Shown here: positions 1-7,163 of the stretch, in pieces
Layout: each line of letters begins with the position of its first letter
How positions within the stretch are numbered: the first letter of the stretch is position 1
Assembly: GCA_025454185.1 (NCBI GenBank)
Contig: JALOOY010000004.1
Coordinates: 1-15,848, forward strand
Direction of reading: 5' to 3'
DNA from: Thermodesulfobacteriota bacterium
GTDB taxonomy: Bacteria; Desulfobacterota; RBG-13-43-22
Length of the DNA stretch: 15,848 bases
Notes under the pieces: generated by a model
Databases searched by the model: none
What the model was told of the DNA's origin: nothing
Seen by the model: only the letters and a program-made list of their open reading frames with translations
Translations under genes and position numbers: made by a program

Positions 1-45
1 CTGATTTTCGCCATGACGCTTTACCTGCTGCCGCCCCGCGGGTAG
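1..45 (+). CDS. C-terminal end of a hydrophobic (membrane?) protein, partial
   Basis: Frame 1 is open from the window edge and reads LIFAMTLYLLPPRG before a TAG stop at 43-45. The mostly hydrophobic tail would fit the end of a last transmembrane helix followed by a short charged terminus. Only 14 residues are visible, so no family can be assigned. The gene lies upstream of the AOR gene set on the same strand, 100 bases before the next start, so it could belong to the same transcript. Confidence 0.4.
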   Translation: MIFAMTLYLLPPRG

Positions 46-94
46 CGGATCTTCGGCGGGAGGAACCGTTGGGGCTCTTTGGACAAAGGCAGAA

Positions 95-123
95 CCCGGG
101 AGGGTCGCCCATCCCTTTCCGGG
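95..123 (+). other. Imperfect hairpin in the leader of the AOR gene set
   Basis: CCCGG (95-99) pairs with CCGGG (119-123), and AGGG (101-104) pairs with CCCT (113-116). The two helices are separated by a small internal loop and close on an 8-nt loop. The structure ends 7 bases before the Shine-Dalgarno AAAGGAG (131-137). It could be a leader element or only the tail of the upstream gene's terminator, since there is no T-run. I could not match it to a known molybdenum or tungsten cofactor riboswitch. Confidence 0.25.
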
Positions 124-145
124 TAGACATAAAGGAGACCGAGCG

Positions 146-454
146 ATGTCAGAAATAAACCGGGCCCATCAGGGGCGAATGGCCCTGCAGAACCGGGACA
201 TTTTGGAAATGTTTCTTGAGACAACCTGGCGGGCCGTGGGCCTGGAAATGGAGGGCGGTCATTATCAACGGGCTATCAGCGCCGCCATGATCCGCGGGCA
301 CATTTCCCGGGACGTCCGGGTGCGCTATGCGTACTATGCTTCCGACAACCCCATGAAAAGCGGCCAGACCTTGGCGGCCGGACCGATGGGCCGCGAGGGT
401 ATTCGACCGACCTACATGATCACCAAAGCCATTCTGGAAAAAATATGGTCATGA
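146..454 (+). CDS. 102-aa protein resembling the C-terminal part of a nucleoside phosphorylase-like fold
   Basis: The start is well supported: AAAGGAG lies 8 bases before the ATG. The 102 residues contain GLEMEGGHY (about 33-41) and YAYYASDNP (about 61-69). In nucleoside phosphorylases and MTA/SAH nucleosidases an E-M-E ribose-binding motif is followed about 20-30 residues later by a strand ending in S-D; the spacing and order here are similar. If that reading is right, the protein is only the last third or so of such a domain and lacks the phosphate- and base-binding N-terminal part, so it may be a remnant or a non-enzymatic partner. The 3' end overlaps the ferredoxin gene, which implies translational coupling with the AOR pair. 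The family assignment is inference from motif resemblance; function unknown. Confidence 0.7.
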   Translation: MSEINRAHQGRMALQNRDILEMFLETTWRAVGLEMEGGHYQRAISAAMIRGHISRDVRVRYAYYASDNPMKSGQTLAAGPMGREGIRPTYMITKAILEKIWS

Positions 455-894
455 AAATTTTAAGCACACCCCGTATGGAACGCTGCATCGGCTGCCACTC
501 CTGTTCGCTGGCCTGCGCCCGGTTGGTGTACCAGCAGCTTTCCTGGGACAAGGCCGGAATTCGGATCCGCTCCACGGGTGGCCTTTCCACCGGCTTTGAG
601 GCCCAGCCCTGTCTGGCCTGCGATCCGGCGCCCTGCGCCCTGGCCTGCCCCACGGGGGCCTTTGGGCAGCGCCGAGGGGGCGGCGTGGTGGTCAAGCGGA
701 AGCTTTGCATCCGCTGCGGGGCCTGCGCCGCGGCCTGCCCGGTCGACGCCATTTACCTGGACCCTGCCGGCGAACCCTTTGTCTGCATCCAATGCGGCCG
801 TTGCGTGGAATTCTGTCCCCATGACTGCCTGGAGATGGTCGAGCCGCCGGCCGCCACAACAGGCGATGCCTCCCTCCCGGAGGCGAGGCCATGA
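445..894 (+). CDS. Four-cluster [4Fe-4S] ferredoxin-type subunit paired with AOR (HycB/AorA-like)
   Basis: The 149-aa protein is an electron-transfer protein with four cysteine quartets: C14/17/20/24, C56/59/64/68, C88/91/94/98 and C114/117/120/124, plus an extra C128. The second quartet has the wider C-x2-C-x4-C-x3-C spacing typical of HycB/DmsB-like four-cluster subunits. Small four-cluster subunits of this kind accompany some AOR-family enzymes, such as P. furiosus WOR5 and AorA of aromatic-degrading bacteria, and carry electrons to or from the tungsten subunit. No signal peptide is present, so it should be cytoplasmic. ATG 445 is given; an in-frame ATG at 451 forms an ATGA overlap with the upstream stop and is equally plausible. 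Its own stop overlaps the AOR start by ATGA (891-894). No FAD subunit (AorC-like) is visible, so the final electron partner is unknown. Confidence 0.93.
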   Translation: MVMKILSTPRMERCIGCHSCSLACARLVYQQLSWDKAGIRIRSTGGLSTGFEAQPCLACDPAPCALACPTGAFGQRRGGGVVVKRKLCIRCGACAAACPVDAIYLDPAGEPFVCIQCGRCVEFCPHDCLEMVEPPAATTGDASLPEARP

Positions 895-2636
895 TCCGGG
901 ATTATTTTCGGGTCCTCCGGGTGGACCTGGCCACCGGCCGGGGTCGAATCGAGGAGATCGACGGGCGGGACACCCAGGCGGGGGGGAGCGGGCTGGCGGC
1001 ACTGCTCTTCGACCGGATGGGCTTTCCCGACCGGGGATGGGAAGATCCGGCGCAGCCCCTGATACTGGCCATCGGCCCCCTTACCGGGTACTTCCCCCTC
1101 ATGAGCAAGGTGGTCTGCGCCTTCAAATCGCCGTACCACGATCAGTACGCCGAGAGCCATGCCGGGGGCCGAGCGGCGCTGTCCCTGCGCTTTGCCGACC
1201 TGGACGCCCTGGTAATCACCGGAAAGACCCGGCGCCCGAGCTGCCTGGTCGTTGGGTCCAGGACCCTCGAAGTGCAGGACGTTCCTTATCTCTGGGGGAA
1301 AAGCGTCCAGCGGACCGGCCGCGTACTTCGCAACATGTTTGTCGGCTCCGGGCACCGTTCCATTCTCCGGATCGGCCCGGCGGGCGAGAACCGGTCGGCC
1401 CTGGCCTGCATCAATGTGGACAGCTACCGCCATTTCGGCCGTCTAGGGGGTGGTGCCGCCATGGGCGCCAAGAACCTCAAAGCCATCGTGATTCTGGGGG
1501 ACGCCTCCTTCGAACTGCCCCCCGGCAAGGCCTATGCCCCGCTCTTCGAGAAGATCTACGGGCAGCTTACCGCAACGACCATGATGGACAAATACCACAA
1601 CCTGGGCACGGCCGCCAACGTGGCTGTGCTGAATAGGATCCAGGCCCTGCCCTGCCGTAACCTCCAGCGCACGTCAGAGACGGACATTGTCGGAATCACC
1701 GGGGAGACCTTTGCCGACCGCACCCTGCTGCGCAACACCGCCTGTGCCGGGTGTCCGGTGGGCTGCATCCATCTGGGGTTCCTGCGGGAAAAATTCAAGG
1801 AACCAAACCAATACCTCTACCGGCAGGTCACTTACGACCACGAGCCCATCTTCGCCCTGGGCGCCATGTTGAGCGTCCTGGACCCCTTCCAGGTCCTGAC
1901 CCTGCTGGAAACAGCGGAAAAGGCCGGCCTGGACGTCATGTCCGCGGGGGTGGCCCTGGCTTGGGCCACGGAGGCTTCTGACAAGGGGCTCATCTCCGCC
2001 AAAGAGACTCTGGTCCCCCTGAAATTCGGCGACGCCGGGGCCTATGTGCAGGCGGTAACGCACCTGGGGCTGGGGGCCAACGATTTTTATCGCCTCCTGG
2101 GCCGGGGAACAATGAAAGCCGCCGAGCATTATGGAGGTTCTGACTTCGCCTGCGTCCTGGGGCAGGAAATGGCCGGCTATGCCACCGGTGAGGTTTTTTT
2201 CGTCTCCCAGGCCCTGGGGTTCCGCCATTCCCATCTTGACGCCGGGGGCTACGCCTACGACCAAAAGCAGAAAGGAAAAGAGGCGGCGGCGGCCGTGGAT
2301 TTTCTCGTGCAGGATGAAAAAGCCCGGGTCCTGCTCACCTCCATGGTGGCCTGCCTCTTTGCCCGGGAAGTATATAAAGAGGACTTACTGGCCGAATGCC
2401 TCAAGGCCGTTGGCTACGGAAATTTAGCGGAAACCCTGGACGACGTGGCCCGGAGGGTCCAGGAAATGCGCTGGCGGATCCGACTGAAAACCGGCTTTGT
2501 GCCGGAGTCCGTGTCGATTCCGAATCGGTTCAAACAGGTGGTTACCTGGCAGGGTCCGGTGGACGCGGAATATATGGAATCGCTTCAACAGGCTTATTCC
2601 CAGCGTATTAGAGAGATGGGGAAGCCTAATGTTTAG
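891..2636 (+). CDS. Aldehyde ferredoxin oxidoreductase family tungsten/molybdopterin enzyme, divergent subfamily
   Basis: The 581-aa length is close to the usual ~600 aa of AOR proteins, which interconvert aldehydes and carboxylic acids at a bis-pterin tungsten site. The N-terminal pterin-binding domain (about 1-210) ends with AGENRSALACI and the GRLGGGAAMGAKNLKAI motif. The [4Fe-4S] ligands are visible as C285-x2-C288-x3-C292, with the distal cysteine at C488 (ACLFARE). A DHEPIFALGAML stretch and GLDVMSAG match the middle domain. The usual Y-D-P-R motif is not seen: the corresponding region reads GQEMAGYATGEV and is followed by RHSHLDAGGYAYDQ, so this is not a classical AOR and the substrate cannot be assigned. 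GGAGG (879-883) lies 7 bases before the ATG, and the start overlaps the ferredoxin stop (ATGA). Cytoplasmic, strictly anaerobic chemistry expected. Confidence 0.94.
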   Translation: MIRDYFRVLRVDLATGRGRIEEIDGRDTQAGGSGLAALLFDRMGFPDRGWEDPAQPLILAIGPLTGYFPLMSKVVCAFKSPYHDQYAESHAGGRAALSLRFADLDALVITGKTRRPSCLVVGSRTLEVQDVPYLWGKSVQRTGRVLRNMFVGSGHRSILRIGPAGENRSALACINVDSYRHFGRLGGGAAMGAKNLKAIVILGDASFELPPGKAYAPLFEKIYGQLTATTMMDKYHNLGTAANVAVLNRIQALPCRNLQRTSETDIVGITGETFADRTLLRNTACAGCPVGCIHLGFLREKFKEPNQYLYRQVTYDHEPIFALGAMLSVLDPFQVLTLLETAEKAGLDVMSAGVALAWATEASDKGLISAKETLVPLKFGDAGAYVQAVTHLGLGANDFYRLLGRGTMKAAEHYGGSDFACVLGQEMAGYATGEVFFVSQALGFRHSHLDAGGYAYDQKQKGKEAAAAVDFLVQDEKARVLLTSMVACLFAREVYKEDLLAECLKAVGYGNLAETLDDVARRVQEMRWRIRLKTGFVPESVSIPNRFKQVVTWQGPVDAEYMESLQQAYSQRIREMGKPNV

Positions 2637-2662
2637 CAATAAGCGGTCATTGGTTTTAGTTT

Positions 2663-2740
2663 GCCATTCCGGACTCGATCCGGGATCCAGGGCAAGCGGG
2701 TGCTTCATCTCTCCTAGATCCTGGCCTGCGCCAGGATGAC
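2663..2740. repeat. Palindromic intergenic repeat (imperfect inverted repeat, ~28-bp arms)
   Basis: The left arm (2663-2691) and right arm (2713-2740) are imperfect inverted copies, about 20 of 28 positions pairing by eye, around a ~21-base centre. When translated, the arms give CHSGLDPGS and SWPAPG, the signature of a very common dispersed repeat in proteobacterial genomes. It lies in the 174-base gap between the AOR gene and pgi. It may act as a transcript 3'-end hairpin or be a small non-autonomous mobile repeat. Copy number cannot be judged from one window. Confidence 0.7.
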
Positions 2741-2810
2741 AACCACCGATACAATGGGTGACCTGTCAATCATGAAAATCTTATTTAAAAATTGAATTGG
2801 GGTAACTTCC

Positions 2811-4463
2811 ATGCTTCCAAAAATCAATCCGACGAAAACTGAATCCTGGAAAAAACTGAAGAAGCATCATCGCGTGATGAAAAACCGCCGCCTGGCGGAC
2901 CTTTTTCGAGAAGACCCGAAGCGCTTCTCCCGGTTTTCGGTGACCTTCGAAGATATCCTCCTGGACTATTCCAAGAATATCATCACCCGGGAGACCATGC
3001 GCCTCCTGTTGGGCCTCGCCCGGGAATGTAAATTAAGGCCGGCCGTCCACAGCATGTTCAGGGGCGAGGCCATCAACGAGACTGAAGGGCGACCGGTACT
3101 GCACGTGGCCCTGCGGAATCGAGGGAGGACTCCCATCCGGGTAAACGGCCGCGATGTCATGCCCGAAGTCAAGGCCGTCCTGGGGCAGATGAAACGATTT
3201 TCGGAGGCCCTGATCGCGGGCCAATGGAAGGGGTACACGGGAAAGGCGATCACCGATATCGTCAACATCGGCATCGGCGGGTCGGACCTGGGGCCGGTCA
3301 TGGTGACTGAGGCTTTGAAACCCTACTGGCAGCCCGGCCGGCGTCCGCACTTCGTGTCCAATATCGACGGGACCCACCTGGCCGAAACCCTGAAGACGCT
3401 GAGGCCGGAGACCACCCTCTTCATCATCGCTTCCAAGACGTTCACCACCCAGGAAACCATGACCAATGCGGGGACGGCACGCGGCTGGTTCCTGAAGGCG
3501 GCGAAATCCGAGGCACGGATCAAGAGGCATTTCGTCGCTCTGTCCACGAATACCGAAGCGGTCAAAACCTTCGGGATCGATCCCGAGAACATGTTCCGCT
3601 TCTGGGACTGGGTGGGGGGCCGCTACTCCCTCTGGTCGGCCATCGGCCTTTCCATCGCCTGCACGATCGGTTTTGAGCATTTCGAAGAATTACTGGCCGG
3701 GGCGGAGGCCATGGACCTCCATTTCCGGGACACCCCTTTCGAGAAGAATCTTCCCGTGATCCTGGCCCTGATCGGCATCTGGTACAATAACTTCTTCGGC
3801 GCCCAGACAGAGGCCATACTGCCCTACGATCAGTACCTGCACCGCTTCCCGGCCTACTTCCAGCAGGGGGACATGGAGAGCAATGGGAAATTTGTGGACC
3901 GGAACGGAAGGCCCGTTCGCTGTCAGACCGGCCCGATCATCTGGGGCGAGCCCGGCACCAACGGCCAGCACGCCTTCTACCAGTTGATCCATCAAGGCAC
4001 CAAGCTGATACCCTGCGACTTCATCGCCCCGGCCGTCAGCCACAACCCGCTGGGCAGCCACCATATGATCCTCCTTTCGAACTTTTTCGCGCAGACGGAA
4101 GCGCTGATGAAGGGGAAATCGAAAGGCGAGGTCCTGGAAGAGTTGCGAGCCAAGGGCCTGAAGGCCGAGGAGATCAAACGGATCCTGCCCTACCGGGTGT
4201 TCCGGGGGAATCGACCCACCAATGCCATCCTGGTCAAACAGATCAGGCCCCGGACCCTGGGCAGCCTCATCGCCCTGTACGAGCACAAAATTTTCACCCA
4301 AGGAGTGATCTGGAACATATTCAGCTTCGACCAGTGGGGCGTGGAATTCGGCAAACAACTCGCCAATAAGATCCTCCCCGAGCTGCAGGACGACCGGCGG
4401 GTGACAGGACATGACGCCTCGACCAACGGGTTGATCAACACCTTCAAGACTTTTCGAGAATGA
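2811..4463 (+). CDS. pgi: Glucose-6-phosphate isomerase
   Basis: Interconverts glucose 6-phosphate and fructose 6-phosphate in glycolysis/gluconeogenesis, in the cytoplasm. At 550 aa it matches the full-length E. coli-type enzyme (549 aa). The SIS-fold motifs occur in order: VNIGIGGSDLGP (sugar-phosphate binding), SKTFTTQETMTNA, DWVGGRYSLWSAIGL (family signature 1), GEPGTNGQHAF and FDQWGVEFGKQL (signature 2). The catalytic residues are present: E356 in MESNGK, H387 in NGQHAF and K515 in VEFGK. The start agrees with the family N-terminus (INPTKTESW resembles E. coli INPTQTAAW); GGGG lies about 8 bases before the ATG. It stands alone between a palindromic repeat and the next promoter. No truncation or odd residue is seen. 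Confidence 0.98.
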   Translation: MLPKINPTKTESWKKLKKHHRVMKNRRLADLFREDPKRFSRFSVTFEDILLDYSKNIITRETMRLLLGLARECKLRPAVHSMFRGEAINETEGRPVLHVALRNRGRTPIRVNGRDVMPEVKAVLGQMKRFSEALIAGQWKGYTGKAITDIVNIGIGGSDLGPVMVTEALKPYWQPGRRPHFVSNIDGTHLAETLKTLRPETTLFIIASKTFTTQETMTNAGTARGWFLKAAKSEARIKRHFVALSTNTEAVKTFGIDPENMFRFWDWVGGRYSLWSAIGLSIACTIGFEHFEELLAGAEAMDLHFRDTPFEKNLPVILALIGIWYNNFFGAQTEAILPYDQYLHRFPAYFQQGDMESNGKFVDRNGRPVRCQTGPIIWGEPGTNGQHAFYQLIHQGTKLIPCDFIAPAVSHNPLGSHHMILLSNFFAQTEALMKGKSKGEVLEELRAKGLKAEEIKRILPYRVFRGNRPTNAILVKQIRPRTLGSLIALYEHKIFTQGVIWNIFSFDQWGVEFGKQLANKILPELQDDRRVTGHDASTNGLINTFKTFRE

Positions 4464-4519
4464 TCGACGGCAGGGGCCTAAGGGAATTCGGAAGATGATC
4501 CTCTCCGCGATTAATCCTA

Positions 4520-4548
4520 TTGACAAAAGACCAAATAAACACTATATA
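4520..4548 (+). promoter_or_regulatory. Strong sigma70-type promoter for the envelope gene pair
   Basis: A perfect -35 TTGACA (4520-4525) is separated by exactly 17 bases from TATATA (4543-4548). Transcription would begin around 4555, giving a leader of about 33 nt with Shine-Dalgarno AGGAGG at 4577-4582 before the ATG at 4588. The region is clearly more AT-rich than its surroundings. Confidence 0.75.
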
Positions 4549-4587
4549 TTGTATGACTAAATTCTTACTGCTCAAGAGGAGGTTGTA

Positions 4588-5175
4588 ATGAAAAAATTTT
4601 TGGTCCTGCTGTCGGTAGTAATTTTTGGATTGGTCCAGGCAGGTGTGGTGTTGGCGGCAGATAAACCGACCTCGAAAGGAGTCAAACCGTCGGGGATCAA
4701 AGAACGAGCGGTCAAGAAGATGGCCACGGTGCAGGCCATCGATGTGGAAAAGCGGGTGGTCACCCTCAAGGGCGAGGAGGGGAATATATTTGACCTCAAG
4801 GTCGGTGAAGAGGCCAAGAACCTGCCCCAGGTGAAGGTGGGGGACCTGGTAACTGTCCAGTATTATGAATCCCTGGCTTTCGAGGTAACCAAACCCGGTC
4901 AGGCCGTTGCGGTGGGGGCTGCCGGCGGCGTGGCCGCGGCCAAACCCGGTGAAAAGCCGGCCGGCGTCGCCGCCGGTCAGGTGACCATTACGGCGACCGT
5001 AGAGGCCCTCGATGCCAAAAAACATTATGTAACCTTAAAAGGACCCGATGGCAAGACCAAGGAAATCAAGGTGAAGGACCCTAAAAACCTGGTGAACGTC
5101 AAGGTGGGGGACCAGGTGGCCATCACCTACACCGAGGCCCTGGCCATATCCGTAGAAACGGCCAAAAAGAAATAG
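4588..5175 (+). CDS. Secreted protein with two tandem copies of a ~55-aa beta-rich domain
   Basis: The 195-aa protein starts with a signal peptide (MKK, hydrophobic core 4-22, likely cleavage VLA|AD at 23/24), so the mature protein is periplasmic or exported. Residues 46-100 and 136-190 are two copies of one domain, 90 residues apart, sharing the pattern ATVxAxDxxKxxVTLKG, KxLxxVKVGDxVxxxYxExLA. An Ala/Gly/Pro-rich linker (about 101-130) joins them. Each copy looks like a small all-beta (OB- or SH3-like) unit; no catalytic or metal-ligand pattern and no cysteine is visible. I do not recognise a named family with certainty. It is the first gene after a strong promoter, has an excellent RBS, and is followed 55 bases later by an outer-membrane barrel gene, which suggests an abundant envelope component. 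Confidence 0.9.
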   Translation: MKKFLVLLSVVIFGLVQAGVVLAADKPTSKGVKPSGIKERAVKKMATVQAIDVEKRVVTLKGEEGNIFDLKVGEEAKNLPQVKVGDLVTVQYYESLAFEVTKPGQAVAVGAAGGVAAAKPGEKPAGVAAGQVTITATVEALDAKKHYVTLKGPDGKTKEIKVKDPKNLVNVKVGDQVAITYTEALAISVETAKKK

Positions 5176-5230
5176 TCGGGAGTCTATCTAACTAATTCAA
5201 TGCTTACAATTTAAGAAAAGGAGAGCAGGA

Positions 5231-5995
5231 ATGAAACGAAAAAATTTTTTGGTTTTGCTTGTGGCAATCGGTTTGATGTTCACGGTTGGAATGCTTCCGG
5301 CCTCGGCGGAAGTGATCGAGAAGTCCGACCAATGGAAGTCTTTCTTGTCCGTCTACGGGTGGGTGAACGTTATGGACGGCGATATCAAAGTCAAGGGCCT
5401 CGAGAGCGATATCGATTACAGTTGGGACGATTTCTGGAGCAACAATAAGTTCTACTTCGGGGCCCATTATGAAGGGTTCAAAGGGCACTGGGGCATCATG
5501 GTGGACGGTTTCTACAACAGCTTCGAGGTGGAACAAGAACACCCCGGCGGAGTGCTCCCCGGGCGGCGGCAGGTCAAGGTTAACCAGACCTTTGTCGAGT
5601 TGGCCGTTCCTTACCGGCTGACCTGGAACCCGGTGGTGGCCGATGTCTTCGTGGGTGGCCGGATCAACAACTTCTACACGGAAATCGCCATCCCCAGCCG
5701 GGCCTTGAAAAGAGACGACACCCTGACCTACGTGGATCCCATCGTGGGCGGCCGGGTGTTCATTCCCATGACCAAGACCTGGTTCTTCGGTCTGCGCGGT
5801 GACATCGGCGGTTTCGGGATCGGCAACGCCTCGGACCTGGCCTTGAACGGTAATGCCTTTTTCAACTGGCAGATCACCCAGCCCCTGTCCATGCAGTTCG
5901 GCTACCGCGCCCTCTACATCAAGTACAACGAGGGCGAGAACGAGTGGAACGCCACCCAGCACGGCCCGTGGTTGGGAGTCGGGTTGTCTTTCTAA
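5231..5995 (+). CDS. Outer-membrane beta-barrel protein (conserved, function unknown)
   Basis: 254 aa with a signal peptide (MKRK, hydrophobic core, ASA|EV cleavage at about 26/27). The mature part has alternating hydrophobic/polar strands and ends in ...WLGVGLSF, a terminal phenylalanine typical of BamA-inserted barrels. The opening pattern (WKSFLSVYGWVNVMDGDIKVKG, then FYFGAHYEGFKGHWGIMVDGFY) and the GYRALYIKY/GPWLGVGL ending match a widespread unnamed family of ~250-aa proteobacterial barrels; this is recalled, not searched. AAGGAG (5218-5223) lies 7 bases before the ATG. It probably shares the promoter at 4520 with the preceding secreted protein and is closed by the terminator stem at 6021-6061. 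The ligand or role cannot be told from sequence. Confidence 0.88.
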   Translation: MKRKNFLVLLVAIGLMFTVGMLPASAEVIEKSDQWKSFLSVYGWVNVMDGDIKVKGLESDIDYSWDDFWSNNKFYFGAHYEGFKGHWGIMVDGFYNSFEVEQEHPGGVLPGRRQVKVNQTFVELAVPYRLTWNPVVADVFVGGRINNFYTEIAIPSRALKRDDTLTYVDPIVGGRVFIPMTKTWFFGLRGDIGGFGIGNASDLALNGNAFFNWQITQPLSMQFGYRALYIKYNEGENEWNATQHGPWLGVGLSF

Positions 5996-6020
5996 CGTAA
6001 CACCTTCTAAACCCAAAGAT

Positions 6021-6067
6021 ATTCGGCCCAGGACCGTCTTCGGCGGCCCCCTGGGCCGAATAATTTT
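6021..6067 (+). terminator. Rho-independent-type terminator after the outer-membrane protein gene
   Basis: ATTCGGCCCAGG (6021-6032) pairs perfectly over 12 bp with CCTGGGCCGAAT (6050-6061) around a 17-nt GC-rich loop, followed by AATTTT on the + strand. It begins 25 bases after the stop at 5995. The T-run is short, so termination may be partial. The opposite strand lacks a T-run, so it mainly serves the + strand genes. Confidence 0.7.
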
Positions 6068-6133
6068 GGGCAAACCCCTTCCGCCTTCCGCCCGCCGCTC
6101 TTCCCCGTTTATTTCAAGTCGGTTGCACCAGGC

Positions 6134-6159
6134 CCCCGCTTTCCGTGCGGTAAGCGGGG
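6134..6159. other. Small hairpin between convergent genes
   Basis: CCCCGCTT (6134-6141) pairs with AAGCGGGG (6152-6159) around a 10-nt loop. It lies 23 bases beyond the stop of the - strand alpha/beta hydrolase. No T-run follows on either strand, so it is at most a weak 3'-end structure for that gene. The rest of the gap (6068-6181) shows nothing else that I recognise. Confidence 0.3.
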
Positions 6160-6181
6160 TAGGCAGGAATCTTTGGTCCGG

Positions 6182-7048
6182 TCAAACTAAACCTTGTGCG
6201 GGATGGCGGGCGATGAAAGGGCTTCCCGGTTTTATACTCCAGCGGCGGAGTGTTTCCCGGAGGTTGAGGAAGTAGTTATCCCCGCCTACCAGGTAGGTGT
6301 CGTTATGATTCGCTCCCTTGATTTCGTACCATGCTTTGGGTCCCGGGGCAGCGTCGTAGAGACGTCGGCCGAGGTCGATCGGGACGACGGCGTCCCGGTC
6401 GCCGTGGATGACCAGGACCGGCAGTTTGACCTGCTTGAGGCGGGACAAGGCGTTGAAACGGCCGCAAAGGAATCGTTCGCTGAAGACAAAGGGGTAATGG
6501 ACCCGGGCCATGGCCCCCAGGTGGGGGAAGCCGGATTCCAGGATCAGGCCCGCTGCCGGCACTTTCACGGCGAGGTCCGCGGCCATGGCGCAGCCCAGGG
6601 ACCGGCCGAAAAGCACGACTCGGGAAGAGGGCACGCCTTCCCGGAGCAGCATTTCCCAGGCCGCTTGCCCGTCCCGATAAAAGCCCTCTTCGGACAGGGA
6701 CCCGGCGCTTTTTCCGTAGCCCCGGTAGTCGTATATAAAAACATTGATTCCCGCAGCCTGCAGCCGGGCGATGTTGTCCAGCCGGTGGCTGATGTTGCCG
6801 GCGTTGCCGTGGCACCAGAGCAGGCAGGGGGCCTGGTGGTCCTTGACGAAGAGCCAGCCGTGCAGCTTCACCTTGTCACCGGTTTCAAAGTAAAGGTCCC
6901 GGGCGGTCAGGCCGTAGTCCTCCGGCCGACCTTCGTGAACCTTCTCCGGAAAGCAGACGAAGGATCGTTCGAGGAAACCCTGGCAGCCGAGGTTTAAGAG
7001 TGAAAAGACCATAAAAAAGATGGGCAGGATAACTTGGGTTGTCCGCAT
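6182..7048 (-). CDS. Membrane-anchored alpha/beta hydrolase (Bem46/ABHD13-like)
   Basis: The 288-aa serine hydrolase fold has a complete triad: nucleophile S150 in GRSLG, D219 in HGDRDAVVP and H248 in GANHND, with the oxyanion motif HGNAG at 80-84. The family (Bem46/FSH-like) includes thioesterases and lipases, but substrates are mostly unknown. Residues 5-21 are hydrophobic and end in NLGC22; this resembles a lipoprotein signal, although the -3 position is N rather than L, so a plain signal anchor is the alternative. Either way the hydrolase would face the periplasm. It is the last of four - strand genes, separated from the DUF3795-like gene by 161 bases of repeat-bearing DNA, so it may have its own promoter. 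A weak AAAGG lies upstream of the ATG. Confidence 0.9.
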   Translation of the reverse strand: MRTTQVILPIFFMVFSLLNLGCQGFLERSFVCFPEKVHEGRPEDYGLTARDLYFETGDKVKLHGWLFVKDHQAPCLLWCHGNAGNISHRLDNIARLQAAGINVFIYDYRGYGKSAGSLSEEGFYRDGQAAWEMLLREGVPSSRVVLFGRSLGCAMAADLAVKVPAAGLILESGFPHLGAMARVHYPFVFSERFLCGRFNALSRLKQVKLPVLVIHGDRDAVVPIDLGRRLYDAAPGPKAWYEIKGANHNDTYLVGGDNYFLNLRETLRRWSIKPGSPFIARHPAQGLV

Positions 7049-7121
7049 GGGATATACCTTTGTGGAGAGGACTACCCTCTACGCCAACTCCGCGAACTTT
7101 CAACCCGCCGGAGGCGGTTGG

Positions 7122-7157
7122 TTTTCATAAAATCGACTTTTGCCGATTTTATGAAAA
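7122..7157. repeat. Perfect 14-bp palindrome, AT-rich dispersed-type repeat
   Basis: TTTTCATAAAATCG (7122-7135) and CGATTTTATGAAAA (7144-7157) are perfect inverted copies around the 8-base loop acttttgc. A similar sequence is common between genes in Desulfobacterota genomes (recalled, not searched). It stands between two - strand genes, next to the repeat at 7164-7197. Confidence 0.7.
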
Positions 7158-7163
7158 ATTAGA

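Noticed and set aside
578..1636. 352-codon + strand open frame overlapping the ferredoxin and AOR genes
   Set aside because: It is out of frame with two clearly recognised proteins, and its translation is Arg/Pro/Ser-rich without family motifs.
2639..2810. Small protein gene in the AOR-pgi gap
   Set aside because: The open frame there only translates the palindromic repeat (CHSGLDPGS...SWPAPG) and has no RBS.
3690..4526. 278-codon - strand open frame opposite pgi
   Set aside because: It is antisense to the highly conserved pgi and has no recognisable domain.
6194..6997. 267-codon + strand open frame opposite the alpha/beta hydrolase
   Set aside because: The opposite strand encodes a complete Ser-Asp-His hydrolase; this frame shows no motif.
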